A stretch of 64,000 nt of DNA from DASVVT01 sp036386415 (GCA_036386415.1 DASVVT010000060.1:62001-126000), one strand, 5' to 3'; shown: positions 1-9,136, counted from the first letter of the stretch. Numbers and translations are program-made. The notes: generated by a model from the letters alone, not told the origin.

Positions 1-1314
1 GCTCTGAGTGAAGGAGGGGCGATCAGGCTCGACCAGATTGACCCTTTGCGGGTTGGGAGTTGGCACTTCAGCGCCGATCACTTCCAACTGCTCGCGCGCT
101 TTCTGAGCATAATCACTGTTGGGGTAGTCGCGCACGATCCGCTGAAAATATTTCGCAGCCTCGTCCGGCTCTTCCTCCTCAAGATATGTGTTGGCCGTGC
201 GGTAGAGCACCTTGGAAGTCTCGGAATAGTCTGGATATTTTTGCAGGACTTCGAGGTAACGAGACTGCGCGCCCTTGAGCCCGCCCTTCTTCTGGCGGTT
301 GCGCTCGTAGTAGAAATCTCCGACCTGGGCTGTATGCCGCGCAAGGTTCTCCTGCACTTCGCGCAGGCGCACCTGCACATCCTTGCGCAGAGTGGTCTGT
401 GGAAATTGCTGCATGAGGACTTTCAAGCGCTGCTCGGCCTTGCGCGCGTGTGTCACGTCGCGGTCGGCCAATCCCATCTGTCTCATCTCCGCCTCGGCCT
501 GCTTGAGCATCACGTCATCGGCCAGAGGGTCTGTCGGGAAGAAGGTCAGCCAATCCTGGTAGGCCGCGCCCGCCTGGATCAACGCGCTCGTCGTCCCTTC
601 CAGGTAGAAGGTATCGGCAATGGCGAGCTTCGAGAGAGGCAGAAAAGGTGAATCCGGGTAGGTCGTGATGATCGTGTTGTAGAGCAGACGCCCCGTATCA
701 TAGTTGTTCTTGCGCACCTGTGCGGTGGCCTCCTCAAAGAGCACGCGATCACGCCCGGGCGCGACCGTGCCGGTCAACTCGTCATACTTGTCGTCACCGC
801 CGCCACGCCCCAGCAGCCGGCTGATGATACCGCCCTTCTTCTTCTTTTTACCGGAGCCCGAAGAACTATCGGCCACGGTCGTATTTCCGCGCTCACTGCT
901 GGTGGCACGCAGACCCGCCTGCACGCGCGGATCGACATCGGCGACCGCAGCCTCCAGTTTCTCCAGCAACCCATCTTCAAGACGCTCGTGGCGATCCAGT
1001 TTGGTACGCGCACTGAAGACTTCCGTGATGATCGAGCTGACCTCCTTCTCCAACCCGCGCAGGCGCGCTCGTGGATCATCAGCACTGGCGGCCTTCTTAT
1101 CTTTCTTCTTACCGTCATCATCAGTGCTCATGGCTGCGATGGCGCTGTTGAGTGAGCGCCGCATCGTCTCCAGACGAGAGCGCATGATCTCCAGCCGCTG
1201 GGCGGGCGTGGCGTCCGTCTGTGCACTGCCGGTCTGTCGCGCCGAAAGAGCGCCGGCTGCACCGAAGAGGAAGATCGCGCACAGTATGAGCGATGCGATA
1301 TAGCGTGGCTGCAT
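1..1314 (-). CDS. BamD-like / tetratricopeptide outer-membrane assembly lipoprotein-type protein (partial)
   Basis: The frame is open from ATG at 1314 to the window edge (438 codons visible), so the C-terminus is missing. A hydrophobic N-terminal segment (residues about 6-25) looks like a signal peptide, without a clear lipobox. A lysine-rich linker follows near residues 130-160. The C-terminal half has helical TPR-like repeats with motifs such as YDTGRLLYNTIITTYPDSPF and AKYFQRIVRDYPNSDYAQKA, the pattern of the BamD/YfiO family. BamD scaffolds the beta-barrel assembly machine on the periplasmic face of the outer membrane. Here the protein carries a longer N-terminal coiled region than E. coli BamD, so another TPR secretory role is possible. 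The next gene upstream is not in the window; rpe lies behind the start. Confidence 0.7.
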   Translation of the reverse strand, partial: MQPRYIASLILCAIFLFGAAGALSARQTGSAQTDATPAQRLEIMRSRLETMRRSLNSAIAAMSTDDDGKKKDKKAASADDPRARLRGLEKEVSSIITEVFSARTKLDRHERLEDGLLEKLEAAVADVDPRVQAGLRATSSERGNTTVADSSSGSGKKKKKGGIISRLLGRGGGDDKYDELTGTVAPGRDRVLFEEATAQVRKNNYDTGRLLYNTIITTYPDSPFLPLSKLAIADTFYLEGTTSALIQAGAAYQDWLTFFPTDPLADDVMLKQAEAEMRQMGLADRDVTHARKAEQRLKVLMQQFPQTTLRKDVQVRLREVQENLARHTAQVGDFYYERNRQKKGGLKGAQSRYLEVLQKYPDYSETSKVLYRTANTYLEEEEPDEAAKYFQRIVRDYPNSDYAQKAREQLEVIGAEVPTPNPQRVNLVEPDRPSFTQS

Positions 1315-1333
1315 GTATGAAACCTCCATTAAA

Positions 1334-1438
1334 GCGAATGCGGATTGCGGAATGCGGAATGAAAAGAAAGAAGGTGCTGATTGCGGATTTTGGCTCTTCT
1401 TTTAATTCATCATTCCGCATTCATCATTCCTCATTTAA
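1334..1438. repeat. Intergenic inverted-repeat element, GCGGAAT/GATGAAT class
   Basis: Left arm carries GCGGAATGCGGAATGA units; the right arm carries the complementary TCATCATTCCGCATTCATC units. The element fills nearly the whole gap between the BamD-like start (1314) and the rpe stop (1440). It is one member of the dispersed family found throughout the window. Confidence 0.75.
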
Positions 1439-1439
1439 T

Positions 1440-2102
1440 TTAGACCCACTGCACCGTCGCTTCACGAAGGTCGCGCACGGCCTGGGCGGGGTCTGATGTG
1501 CCAAAGACGGCCGAACCGGCGACGATGATCTCAGCGCCGGCAGAGGCTACTTCAGCGATGTTTGTACGGTCGATGCCACCGTCGATCTCGATACGCGTCT
1601 TGAGGCCGCGCTCGTCGATCATGCGACGCAGACGGCGAAGCTTATCAACCGACGTGGAAATAAATTTTTGCCCGCCGAAGCCTGGATTGACGGACATCAA
1701 AAGAATGAAATCGGCATGGGGCAACGCCTCTTCCAGATGCTCAAGCGGAGTCAACGGATTGAGCGCCACTCCGGCCTGTGCCCCCTTCGCCCGAATGGCG
1801 TTCAGCGTGCGATGCAGGTGCGCATCCGTCTCGACATGAATAGAGACCATCTGCGCGCCAGCCTCGACGAACTGCTCTGCGTACCGGCCCGGCTCCGTAA
1901 TCATTAGATGCGCGTCCACGGGCAATGTGGTCGCACCGGCAAGAGATTTAAGCACGGGCAGGCCAATCGTAATGTTAGGCACGAAATGGCCGTCCATGAC
2001 ATCGAAGTGCACTATTTTAGCGCCGCCGCGCTCGATGGCCGCGATCTCCTCGCCCAGTCGCGTGAAGTCTGCGGAAAGGATCGAAGGTGCTATCTCTACC
2101 AT
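1440..2102 (-). CDS. rpe: Ribulose-phosphate 3-epimerase
   Basis: A 220-residue TIM-barrel enzyme interconverting D-ribulose 5-phosphate and D-xylulose 5-phosphate in the pentose phosphate pathway; cytoplasmic and metal dependent. Family motifs are intact: APSILSADF at the N-terminus, HFDVMDGHFVPN with metal ligands, MSVNPGFGGQKF and EIDGGI near the C-terminus. Length matches the family. I chose ATG at 2102 rather than an in-frame start at 2138, because the latter would add 12 residues encoded by the repeat element upstream. Hairpin repeats flank it on both sides, with no partner gene overlapping. Confidence 0.96.
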   Translation of the reverse strand: MVEIAPSILSADFTRLGEEIAAIERGGAKIVHFDVMDGHFVPNITIGLPVLKSLAGATTLPVDAHLMITEPGRYAEQFVEAGAQMVSIHVETDAHLHRTLNAIRAKGAQAGVALNPLTPLEHLEEALPHADFILLMSVNPGFGGQKFISTSVDKLRRLRRMIDERGLKTRIEIDGGIDRTNIAEVASAGAEIIVAGSAVFGTSDPAQAVRDLREATVQWV

Positions 2103-2109
2103 ACAATAA

Positions 2110-2206
2110 CAGTCCGAGAGTCTAGAGTCTGGAGTCATGAGTCAAAAGAAAGAAAGAACGGTTTGTGCTTTTGACTCCGGACTCTAGACTCCTGGCTCCA
2201 GACTCT
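2110..2206. repeat. Intergenic inverted-repeat element, GAGTCTAGA class
   Basis: Arms of about 39 nt (2110-2148 and 2168-2206) are made of GAGTCT/GAGTC units and their complements, with a short loop. It fills the gap between the PASTA gene stop (2208) and the rpe start (2102). A second member of this class is at 8264-8343. Confidence 0.8.
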
Positions 2207-2207
2207 T

Positions 2208-2924
2208 CTAAGGAGTGCTGCCGCTCGGGTTGAAAGGCGGCGTGGAAATATTAACCGGCGCGCGTTTGTTCGTGTTCGAGTTGTCGGGGCTGCGATTGCT
2301 GTTCGTGTTCACATTACGATTATCAGCATTCGTCGTCGTAGTAGTAGTAGTAGTGTTCGTGGTCACGTTGCGATTATTCGCGTTATTTGCGTTACGGTTA
2401 CTTGCGTTACCGTTATTAGAGTTGTTGCTGTTATTCGTATTCTTATTACGGGTGCGTTTCTCTTTGTTCTGGTTCTGATTCTGATTCTCGTTCTGATTAT
2501 TGGCCGTGGCGGCAGGCTTGTTAGCGTTCTCGCCCTCCGGCGGTTTCTCCGCTTCGGGCTTATTTTCAGCCGTATTGAGCGGCATGCTGCTCTCGCCCTC
2601 TTTGGCTGCCGCACGGCTCAGGACGATGGCGACCGTCTGGCCTACTTTAATCACTTCGCCAGCCTTCGGCATCTGATCGAGGATCGTGTTGGGCTGAACA
2701 TCTGCGCTGTAACGAGTGCCGCGTTGGCGCAGGTGCAGGCCAGCATCAGAGAGCGCCGCTTCAGCCGCCAGGCGATCCTTACCGATGATGTCCGGAACCT
2801 TCACTTCAGCGCTGCGCAGGCTCAGGTAAACCGTGCCCGCCAGACCGGAGAGAAAAGCGGCCCCGATGGCAAGCACGATTCCCACCTTGCCTAACGCTTG
2901 AAGCGTCTGTTTCGCAAAACCCAC
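2208..2924 (-). CDS. Membrane-anchored single-PASTA-domain protein with Asn/Thr-rich tail
   Basis: A 238-residue protein starting at GTG (2924). Residues about 10-33 form one transmembrane segment. Residues about 40-110 match a PASTA domain (VKVPDIIGKDRLAAEAAL, then DQMPKAGEVIKVGQTVAIVLS). PASTA domains typically bind peptidoglycan-related ligands and occur on Ser/Thr kinases and penicillin-binding proteins, but no kinase or PBP domain is present here. The last 100 residues are low complexity (N, T, R, K), with runs of Thr and Asn codons. The likely topology places the PASTA domain outside the cytoplasmic membrane. Function unknown; a cell-wall-sensing or accessory role is inference. Confidence 0.8.
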   Translation of the reverse strand: MGFAKQTLQALGKVGIVLAIGAAFLSGLAGTVYLSLRSAEVKVPDIIGKDRLAAEAALSDAGLHLRQRGTRYSADVQPNTILDQMPKAGEVIKVGQTVAIVLSRAAAKEGESSMPLNTAENKPEAEKPPEGENANKPAATANNQNENQNQNQNKEKRTRNKNTNNSNNSNNGNASNRNANNANNRNVTTNTTTTTTTTNADNRNVNTNSNRSPDNSNTNKRAPVNISTPPFNPSGSTP

Positions 2925-3068
2925 CGCTTTTTATCTACCTCTCAGGAAGGGGCGGAAACCCGCAGCGGCATGTGACCGCTTCCAAACCAAGTTGCGAAGT
3001 CTAACACCCGCCCGCTTGCAGCCGCAAGTTGCCGCCCACGCTTAGATTAACCGGCACAACCGGGAATT

Positions 3069-3183
3069 AACCACCGCAGTCACAGAGGCACAGAGAAAAC
3101 GGGCTCGAAATAGATACATGTGCACGGCAAGCAGTTACAACCTTGGCTTATTTCTTAATTGCTTCTCTGTGCCTGTGGTGGTT
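3069..3183. repeat. Intergenic inverted-repeat element, CACCGCAG...CACAGAG class
   Basis: Left arm AACCACCGCAGTCACAGAGG plus CACAGAGAA is complemented by TTCTCTGTGCCTGTGGTGGTT at 3163-3183. It occupies the second half of the 2925-3196 gap, downstream of rsmB (stop at 3197). The rest of the gap shows nothing recognisable. The same class recurs at 63259-63361. Confidence 0.75.
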
Positions 3184-3196
3184 CTATTTCGCGCTC

Positions 3197-4600
3197 TTAA
3201 CTTCGGCGCTCGAAAACAGCGATGAAGAAACCGTCCGCGCCCTCCCTCTGCGGCCATGTCCTGGCCGCGCCTGAAACGCTCTCGAACGGCGCGAGCAGGG
3301 TCGGCAAATTCTGCTCGAAAACCCTGTTTTGATTGAGAAAGGAGGCCACAACCTCTTCGTTCTCCTCGCGCTCGACCGAGCAGGTCGAGTAGACCAGGCG
3401 GCCACCGGGGCGCACCATCTTCGACGCATTAAAGAGAATGTGTCGTTGGCGTACAGACAGATCCTCTATACCCCTGGCTGTGATGCGCCATCGGATTTCA
3501 GGGTTGCGCCGGAGCGTGCCCGTCCCTGTGCACGGCGCATCGACCAGCACGCGATCAAAAGAGGCTTCCGACAATGGCAGAGCAGCGGCGGCGGCATCGA
3601 AGGCGACGGCGCGGACGAGATTCGTGCCAACGGTGCGCGCGCTCGCTTCCCTGAGCGTTCGTAGACGATGCTCGTACAAATCGCCTGCCAGGATCAAAGA
3701 CGCGTCGGGTGTCAGCGAGGCGATGTGCGTCGTCTTACTGCCGGGCGCGGCGCAAACGTCCAGCACACGCTGACCTGAGCGCGCGTCCAGCACATGCGCC
3801 ACCAACTGCGAGGCTTCATCCTGAAGATAGATGTGACCGTCTTGCGCGAGCTGGCGTAAGCTGGCGGTTGCGCCTTCAATCCGCCAGGCATCCGGCGCAA
3901 CGCGCGAAGCTTCCAGGACTCCGCCCGCAGCCCGTAATTGATTTAAGACAGCTAAACCCTCATCGCCGCCCTTCGGGACAATGCGAAAGGCGATGGGTGG
4001 AGACTCATTGTTCGAGCGCGCGAAGGCTTCCGCGTCTTCTCGTCCGAAAGCCTTCGCCCAGCGCTCGATCAACCAGACGGGGTGTGAAGTCTCTACCGCG
4101 AGACGTTCAAACGGATCGGAGATGGCAGCTACCGGATCGTAATCCGGCTCGCGCGTCGCGCGTCTCAAGACGGCATTGACGAAGCTCGCGGCTGAGCCCA
4201 CTTTTGCCAGCCGCACGAGCTTGACCGCTTCATTGACCGCCGCCGAATCGGGGATGCGCGAGAGGAAACGCAATTGATAGAGCCCCAGACGGAGCGCACG
4301 ACCGACAGGAGCATCCAGGCTCTCACTGCTGCGGCGCGCGTAGTATTCGATCAAGCGATCCAGCCAGAGTTTCCGGCGCAGCACACCGAGCACCAACTCA
4401 TAACAGAGGGCGCGATCCTGCGCGCTCAACTCTTCGACGCCCGCCGCCAGCAGTACGGACGCGAATGCGCCCTCTTCCTCAACGCGGCGCAGTATCTCAA
4501 ACGCGGCACGCCGGGCAGGCGTGACCGCTAGAGCAGTAGCAGCGTGGCCGCGCGTCCTGCGTTTCCGGTTCTCGTCCTTCCGTTTCACGCGCACGCTCAT
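3197..4600 (-). CDS. rsmB: 16S rRNA (cytosine(967)-C5)-methyltransferase RsmB
   Basis: A 467-residue RNA m5C methyltransferase using SAM, acting on 16S rRNA C967 (E. coli numbering). The N-terminal third is a NusB-like RNA-binding domain (TPARRAAFEILRRVEEEGAF; LSAQDRALCYELVLGVLRRK). The catalytic domain has the SAM loop VLDVCAAPGSKTTHIASL, motif IV VDAPCTGTGTLRRNP with one conserved Cys, and YSTCSVEREENEEVV with the catalytic Cys. Its start overlaps the fmt stop by 4 bp (ATGA), so the two are translationally coupled; fmt-rsmB pairing is common in bacteria. Nothing unusual otherwise. Confidence 0.95.
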   Translation of the reverse strand: MSVRVKRKDENRKRRTRGHAATALAVTPARRAAFEILRRVEEEGAFASVLLAAGVEELSAQDRALCYELVLGVLRRKLWLDRLIEYYARRSSESLDAPVGRALRLGLYQLRFLSRIPDSAAVNEAVKLVRLAKVGSAASFVNAVLRRATREPDYDPVAAISDPFERLAVETSHPVWLIERWAKAFGREDAEAFARSNNESPPIAFRIVPKGGDEGLAVLNQLRAAGGVLEASRVAPDAWRIEGATASLRQLAQDGHIYLQDEASQLVAHVLDARSGQRVLDVCAAPGSKTTHIASLTPDASLILAGDLYEHRLRTLREASARTVGTNLVRAVAFDAAAAALPLSEASFDRVLVDAPCTGTGTLRRNPEIRWRITARGIEDLSVRQRHILFNASKMVRPGGRLVYSTCSVEREENEEVVASFLNQNRVFEQNLPTLLAPFESVSGAARTWPQREGADGFFIAVFERRS

Positions 4601-5526
4601 CCGAATCTCTCGCCGACGCGGACGCGCATCCCGTTCAGAAAATCGCGCACGCTCATGCGCCGCTTGCCCTCCGGTTGCACTTCAAGGATTCTGAGCGCCG
4701 TCTGCTCTCCGCACGCAATCCTGAGATCATCACCACGGGCTTCGATCACACATCCTCCCTCATCCCCTTGCTGATCCTTGCGCTCAGGCCGCGCACGCCA
4801 GATCAACAGGCGGCGCGACCCATGACTGGTATAAGCATTCGGCCACGGTTGAAAGCCGCGCACGCGACGCTCGATCTCGAAAGCATCTTGCGACCAATCG
4901 ATCAGGCCATCTTCGCGGCGCAATAGCGGCGCGAGCGTCGCCTCTTCTTCAAGCTGGGGGCGCGGGTTTATCTCTTCAAAGCGTGCCAGCGTTTCTCCGA
5001 GCAGGTCAGCGCCCACATGCGCGAGTCGTCCCATCAACTCAGGCGCGGTCTCCATCTCACCGATGCCCGTCTCACGCTGCAACAGAATTGCACCCGTGTC
5101 CAGGCCCTCGTCCATCTGCATCGTCGTCACGCCCGTCACGCTCTCGCCACGCACAATCGCCCAGTTAACCGGCGCTGCGCCCCTGTACTTCGGCAGCAGC
5201 GAGAAATGTACGTTGATGCATCCTCTGCGCGGGGCATTCAGATAAGCTGGCGGCAGGATGCGACCGTAAGCGACGATTATACTTGCGTCCGCTCCGTAGG
5301 AAGCGAACAGGGATTGCGTCTCTTCGGTCTTCAACTTTGTCGGCTGGTGAACTGTGAGGCCGTGACTGAGCGCATACTCTTTGACGGGCGGTTGTGTGAG
5401 CTTATTGCCGCGACCGGCGGGTCGATCCGGCTGCGTCCAGACGGCCAGGACCTCGTGCCCGTCCAACAGACATCTATGCAACGTCGGCACGGCAGCTTCC
5501 GGCGTGCCCATGAAGATCAAACGCAT
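4597..5526 (-). CDS. fmt: Methionyl-tRNA formyltransferase
   Basis: A 309-residue enzyme that formylates the amino group of Met-tRNAfMet with 10-formyl-THF before translation initiation. The N-terminus MRLIFMGTPEAAVPTLHRCL and the formyl-transfer site region NVHFSLLPKYRGAAPVNWAI are typical, followed by the C-terminal tRNA-binding domain. It is the first gene of the fmt-rsmB pair. Its ATG lies only 5 nt from an inverted-repeat arm and no Shine-Dalgarno is visible, so the leader is made of repeat sequence. The deformylase gene def, often adjacent, lies about 3 kb away. Confidence 0.96.
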   Translation of the reverse strand: MRLIFMGTPEAAVPTLHRCLLDGHEVLAVWTQPDRPAGRGNKLTQPPVKEYALSHGLTVHQPTKLKTEETQSLFASYGADASIIVAYGRILPPAYLNAPRRGCINVHFSLLPKYRGAAPVNWAIVRGESVTGVTTMQMDEGLDTGAILLQRETGIGEMETAPELMGRLAHVGADLLGETLARFEEINPRPQLEEEATLAPLLRREDGLIDWSQDAFEIERRVRGFQPWPNAYTSHGSRRLLIWRARPERKDQQGDEGGCVIEARGDDLRIACGEQTALRILEVQPEGKRRMSVRDFLNGMRVRVGERFG

Positions 5527-5530
5527 AAAA

Positions 5531-5651
5531 ACAGTAGCCAGTAGACAGTAGACAGTAGTCAGTAGAAAAGCTTTCGCTACGGAATCGTCAGGGTGTCAGC
5601 TACAACGAACGCTGCGCGGAGCGTCTACTGACTACTGGCTACTGGCTACTG
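5531..5651. repeat. Intergenic inverted-repeat element, CAGTAGAC class
   Basis: Arms of CAGTAGC/CAGTAGAC units (5531-5566 and 5625-5651) surround a core of about 58 nt. The core ends with CGCGGAGCGTCTACTG, which also occurs at 16137-16158. The element fills the gap between the upstream gene's stop (5655) and the fmt start (5526). Confidence 0.85.
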
Positions 5652-5654
5652 CCT

Positions 5655-6632
5655 TTAGAAGGCGCACCTGTACTTTCCGAACTCGTAAATCTTTTGCCAG
5701 CCACCGCTCTTCCTGCCATAGATCGTATAGGAGTCGCCTTCAAAGCCGTTCGTGATGGTGACGACTTCGGCTGCGCCGCTCTGATCGAGATCAATCTGAT
5801 CCACGAGCCTTTCGGTGTAGAGGCCGCTCTGGCCGATAGCGTCTATATCGCCCCCGCTCATGATGTCCTGCTCCTTGTAATGAGCATATTGCGTGAGCCC
5901 GGCTGTGTAACCTTTGCCCTGCGGCTCTGCCAGCAGAAAGAGCACATGACGCTCCTGGCCTCCCTTTATCTTTTTGACGATGTAGCTGCCGATCAACTCC
6001 GCCTTGCCGTCGCCATTGAGGTCCATCGCCGTGAGATTAACTGTATCCAGACTTGGAAGTAGAGAAGCCGGAACGCCCTTCTGCTTGAAAGCGGTCTGCG
6101 CCAGAGGCAGCATCGCCGCCCTCTCGCTGGCCGTCGGGGCGCGGCGCGACGCAGGAGGCTCGCGTCCGAGAGCATCAGAATTCGTCGCCAGCGCCATCAC
6201 GTTGGTATTGAGGCGTGCCGGACTCTGCAAGACCACTTCAGCTTCTGTGCGCATGCACTCCTCATCCTTGGTAGACCTTTTGACCGTCAACGATCCCGCT
6301 TCACTGCCGCCGAAAAGCACTCTATACTTCCGGCCTTTCTGGTAATAGTCTGCGGCGAAGCGGGAGATTTCCTCCGCGCTTGAATCGCCCGCTACCGGAT
6401 TTTTGTAAGCACCCTGTTCGATCAACAGGATCGGCGTGATCGAAGCAGCCGGGAGCTTATTTGAAGAGACAACGAAGAGGACTGTGCTCGCAGCCCCTTC
6501 CCGCTGCGCTTTGACCGGCGGCGCGCTTGCGCCAAACAGGCATCCGAGAGATAAAACCAGCGCCAGGATTGAGACAATGTAAGGATGACGAAGAAGCACG
6601 CCTTCCCTCCCTTTCTTGGTGTCTTTGTGCAT
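5655..6632 (-). CDS. Exported protein of unknown function
   Basis: A 325-residue protein. Residues about 17-43 (hydrophobic, ending VKAQ) look like a signal peptide, so it is probably periplasmic or outside. Near residue 205 there is a DLNGDGKAELIGSY segment, a calcium-binding DxNxDG loop of the type found in FG-GAP/VCBS and dockerin-like repeats. A related segment near the C-terminus reads DLDQSGAAEVVTITNG. The rest is not recognised. It ends just 4 nt from a repeat element and follows the pruA-type gene by 20 bp, so co-transcription with that gene is possible. No enzymatic motif is evident. Confidence 0.72.
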   Translation of the reverse strand: MHKDTKKGREGVLLRHPYIVSILALVLSLGCLFGASAPPVKAQREGAASTVLFVVSSNKLPAASITPILLIEQGAYKNPVAGDSSAEEISRFAADYYQKGRKYRVLFGGSEAGSLTVKRSTKDEECMRTEAEVVLQSPARLNTNVMALATNSDALGREPPASRRAPTASERAAMLPLAQTAFKQKGVPASLLPSLDTVNLTAMDLNGDGKAELIGSYIVKKIKGGQERHVLFLLAEPQGKGYTAGLTQYAHYKEQDIMSGGDIDAIGQSGLYTERLVDQIDLDQSGAAEVVTITNGFEGDSYTIYGRKSGGWQKIYEFGKYRCAF

Positions 6633-6652
6633 TTGTAGTAAAACTTGCCGGT

Positions 6653-8245
6653 CTAAATCGCCGCGCGCTTCTCAGCCTTCGCGTCATGCGCTGCGCCCAC
6701 CTTGGTCGAAGAGACCTTGGCCTGCATGAAGAGCGCCAGGTAATCACGCCCGCCCGCTTTCGAATCTGTGCCGGACATGTTGAAGCCGCCGAACGGATGA
6801 ACGCCGACGAGCGCGCCCGTGCACTTACGATTGAGATAAAGGTTGCCGACATGAAACTCGCGCCGCGCACGCTCAAGCTTCGCTTCATCCGCAGAGTAGA
6901 GCGCACCCGTCAAGCCATATTGCGTGTCGTTGGCGATCCGTAGCGCATCGTCGAAATCCTGCGCACGGATAACTGCCAGCACCGGCCCGAAAATCTCTTC
7001 CTGTTCGATGGTCGCGCCCGGTTTGACATCGGCGATGACGGTCGGCTCGATGTAGAATCCGCGCTCTCCGTCAGCGCCCCCGCCTGCGACGACGCGCCCG
7101 CCTTCAGCCTTGCCCTTCTCTATATACTCGTTGATCGTCTTGAAAGCCTTCTGGTTGATGACGGCGCTCATGTTGGTTGAAGGGTCTGTCGGATCGCCCG
7201 TCTTGATCTTCTCCGTTCGCTCGACGATTCTTTCCAGCATCGGCTCGTACACGTCCTGATGAATGATCGCGCGCGAGCAGGCAGAGCACTTCTGTCCCTG
7301 GAATCCGAAGGCAGACTGCACCACGCCGGTCGCGGCTTCGTCCAGGTCTGCGTCCCGGTCGACGATGATCGCATCCTTGCCGCCCATCTCGGCCACGACG
7401 CGCTTGATCCAGACTTGCCCCTCCTGCGCTTTCGCCGCGCGCTCGTTGACGCGCAGGCCGATCTCTTTCGACCCGGTAAAAGCCACGTAACGCGTCTTCG
7501 GATGATCGACTATGGTGTCGCCGACTTCGCCGCCTGAGCCGGTCGTGAAGTTGACGACGCCCGGAGGCAGCCCGGCCTCTTCCAGCAGCTCAAAGAATTT
7601 ATAGGCGATGGTCGGCGCATCCGAAGAGGGTTTGAGCACGACTGTGTTTCCAGTGACGACTGAAGCGACCGTCATTCCCGCCATAATCGCGAGCGGGAAG
7701 TTCCAGGGGGGAATGACTACGCCGACGCCGAGCGGAATGTATTCGAGACGATTATCTTCGCCTTCGAGCTTCGTGAGCGGCTGCCCCTCTGCATAGCGCA
7801 GCATCTCGCGCCCGTAGAACTCGCAGAAATCAATCGCCTCTGCCGTGTCGCCGTCCGCTTCACTCCAGGTCTTTCCGACCTCGTAGATCATCCATGCGGA
7901 CATCTCGTGCTTACGCTGGCGCAAGAGGGTCGCCACGCGAAAGAGCAGGTCTGCGCGCTGCTGCGGGGGCGTATTGCGCCAGGTCTGGAACGTTTCATAA
8001 GCATTCTCAACCGAATGGCGCGCCAACTCCTGAGTCGCCTTCTGAAAGCGACCGACGACCTCCGTCTTGTTTGCCGGATTAATACTCTCGAAGGTGCGCC
8101 CCGTCATGATACGCTCTCCGCCGATGACCAGCGGGTAGTCGCGCCCCAGTTGCCCCTTAACCTTCTCAATCGCCTCGCGCATCGCTCGCGCGTTCTCTTC
8201 CTTACTGAAATCCGTAAACGGCTCGTTGCGAAATTCGCTCTGCAT
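6653..8245 (-). CDS. pruA: L-glutamate gamma-semialdehyde (1-pyrroline-5-carboxylate) dehydrogenase
   Basis: A 530-residue aldehyde dehydrogenase oxidising glutamate semialdehyde to glutamate with NAD, the second step of proline degradation. Features: NAD-binding PPWNFPLAIMAGM, FTGSKEIGLRV, VAEMGGKDAIIVD with the general-base Glu, and GFQGQKCSACSRAI with the catalytic Cys near residue 317. The N-terminus FRNEPFTDFS resembles the RocA/PruA group without an attached proline dehydrogenase domain. ATG at 8245 is preceded by TTGAGGAGCGGGAAT, a good Shine-Dalgarno, and is preferred to an in-frame start at 8260. No putA/prodh gene is adjacent in the window. Confidence 0.92.
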   Translation of the reverse strand: MQSEFRNEPFTDFSKEENARAMREAIEKVKGQLGRDYPLVIGGERIMTGRTFESINPANKTEVVGRFQKATQELARHSVENAYETFQTWRNTPPQQRADLLFRVATLLRQRKHEMSAWMIYEVGKTWSEADGDTAEAIDFCEFYGREMLRYAEGQPLTKLEGEDNRLEYIPLGVGVVIPPWNFPLAIMAGMTVASVVTGNTVVLKPSSDAPTIAYKFFELLEEAGLPPGVVNFTTGSGGEVGDTIVDHPKTRYVAFTGSKEIGLRVNERAAKAQEGQVWIKRVVAEMGGKDAIIVDRDADLDEAATGVVQSAFGFQGQKCSACSRAIIHQDVYEPMLERIVERTEKIKTGDPTDPSTNMSAVINQKAFKTINEYIEKGKAEGGRVVAGGGADGERGFYIEPTVIADVKPGATIEQEEIFGPVLAVIRAQDFDDALRIANDTQYGLTGALYSADEAKLERARREFHVGNLYLNRKCTGALVGVHPFGGFNMSGTDSKAGGRDYLALFMQAKVSSTKVGAAHDAKAEKRAAI

Positions 8246-8263
8246 ATTCCCGCTCCTCAAAAT

Positions 8264-8343
8264 AGTCTGGAGTCCGAGAGTCCGAGAGTCGAAAGCAAGG
8301 GCTTGCCTTTGACTCTCGACTCCAGACTCTAGACTCTCGGACT
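8264..8343. repeat. Intergenic inverted-repeat element, GAGTCTAGA class
   Basis: Arms 8264-8295 and 8307-8343 are built of AGTCTGGAGTCCGAGAG units and their complements, with an 11-nt loop. It lies between the pruA-type start and the def stop. The remaining ~95 bp of this gap show no gene. Confidence 0.8.
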
Positions 8344-8440
8344 TTTTTCTTATGTTATCACAACGGCACAGAAAAAGCGGTCGCCGCCCGTCCTGGCGTC
8401 ACGACCGCATCTCCTGTCGATTGAATTCAGCCTACGGGCT

Positions 8441-8959
8441 TTAGCTGCCCCACTCGCCCGATTTCTGCAACTTCCTGATCTTGCGCTTGACCATCTCGCG
8501 CTTTAAGGGCGTCGTCTTGTCTATGAACACGATGCCGTCGCAGTGATCCGTTTCGTGCAGCATGCAGCGCGCCGTGAGTTCCAGCCCGTCAACTTCAAAC
8601 TCGTCGCCGCTCAAATCATGCGCGCGCACGACGGCTCGCAAGCTCCGCTTGACGGGGAAAAAGATGCCTGGAAACGAGAGGCAGCCCTCTTCGCCGTTCT
8701 GATCGCCTTCGACGCGAATGACCTCCGGGTTGATGAGCACGATACGCTGGTCAGGGTCTTTCCCGACCGAACAGTCCATCACGAACAGGCGCTTGGAGAC
8801 GCCGACCTGCGGCGCGGCCAATCCAACACCCGGCGCGGCGTACATCGTCTCGAACATGTCGCTGACAAGCTTTTTCAGATTGTCGTCGAACTCTGTGACC
8901 GCATCGCCCGGCGTCTCAAGCACGGGATTCGGCCAGGTTAAAATCTTCAATAATGCCAT
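8441..8959 (-). CDS. def: Peptide deformylase
   Basis: A 172-residue metalloenzyme that removes the formyl group from nascent polypeptides. All three family motifs are present: GVGLAAPQVG, EGCLSFP with the metal-binding Cys, and HETDHCDG with the two His ligands and catalytic Glu. The true start is ATG at 8959 (MALLKILTWPNPVL). A longer in-frame extension up to 9217 has no homology-like features and includes low-quality sequence, so I reject it. It is separate from fmt and transcribed divergently from the DUF1206 gene. Confidence 0.95.
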   Translation of the reverse strand: MALLKILTWPNPVLETPGDAVTEFDDNLKKLVSDMFETMYAAPGVGLAAPQVGVSKRLFVMDCSVGKDPDQRIVLINPEVIRVEGDQNGEEGCLSFPGIFFPVKRSLRAVVRAHDLSGDEFEVDGLELTARCMLHETDHCDGIVFIDKTTPLKREMVKRKIRKLQKSGEWGS

Positions 8960-9102
8960 CTTGCTCTTCCTCGCCGATGAGGGGCGCGCGTGCCCTTTTC
9001 GCTTCGGCGCATAGACTCCTTCAACCAACCACGATTTTACGATAAATGAGGCTTCGACACCAACGATTAGTGCCCTGCACACGCCCTTTCGTTGCCCAAG
9101 AC

Positions 9103-9136
9103 AAAAGCGGGCCGCTCCCACAAACGGCCCGCTTTT
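9103..9136. terminator. Perfect 12-bp hairpin (AAAAGCGGGCCG / CGGCCCGCTTTT)
   Basis: Stem 9103-9114 pairs perfectly with 9125-9136 around a 10-nt loop, with A and T runs at the two ends. This is the form of a bidirectional intrinsic terminator. It is oddly placed between two divergent genes, so it could instead be a leader element of the downstream plus-strand gene(s). Confidence 0.6.

Noticed and set aside
1121..1420. 99-codon minus-strand ORF across the BamD-like start
   Set aside because: Most of it overlaps the BamD-like gene in another frame and the rest is repeat sequence.
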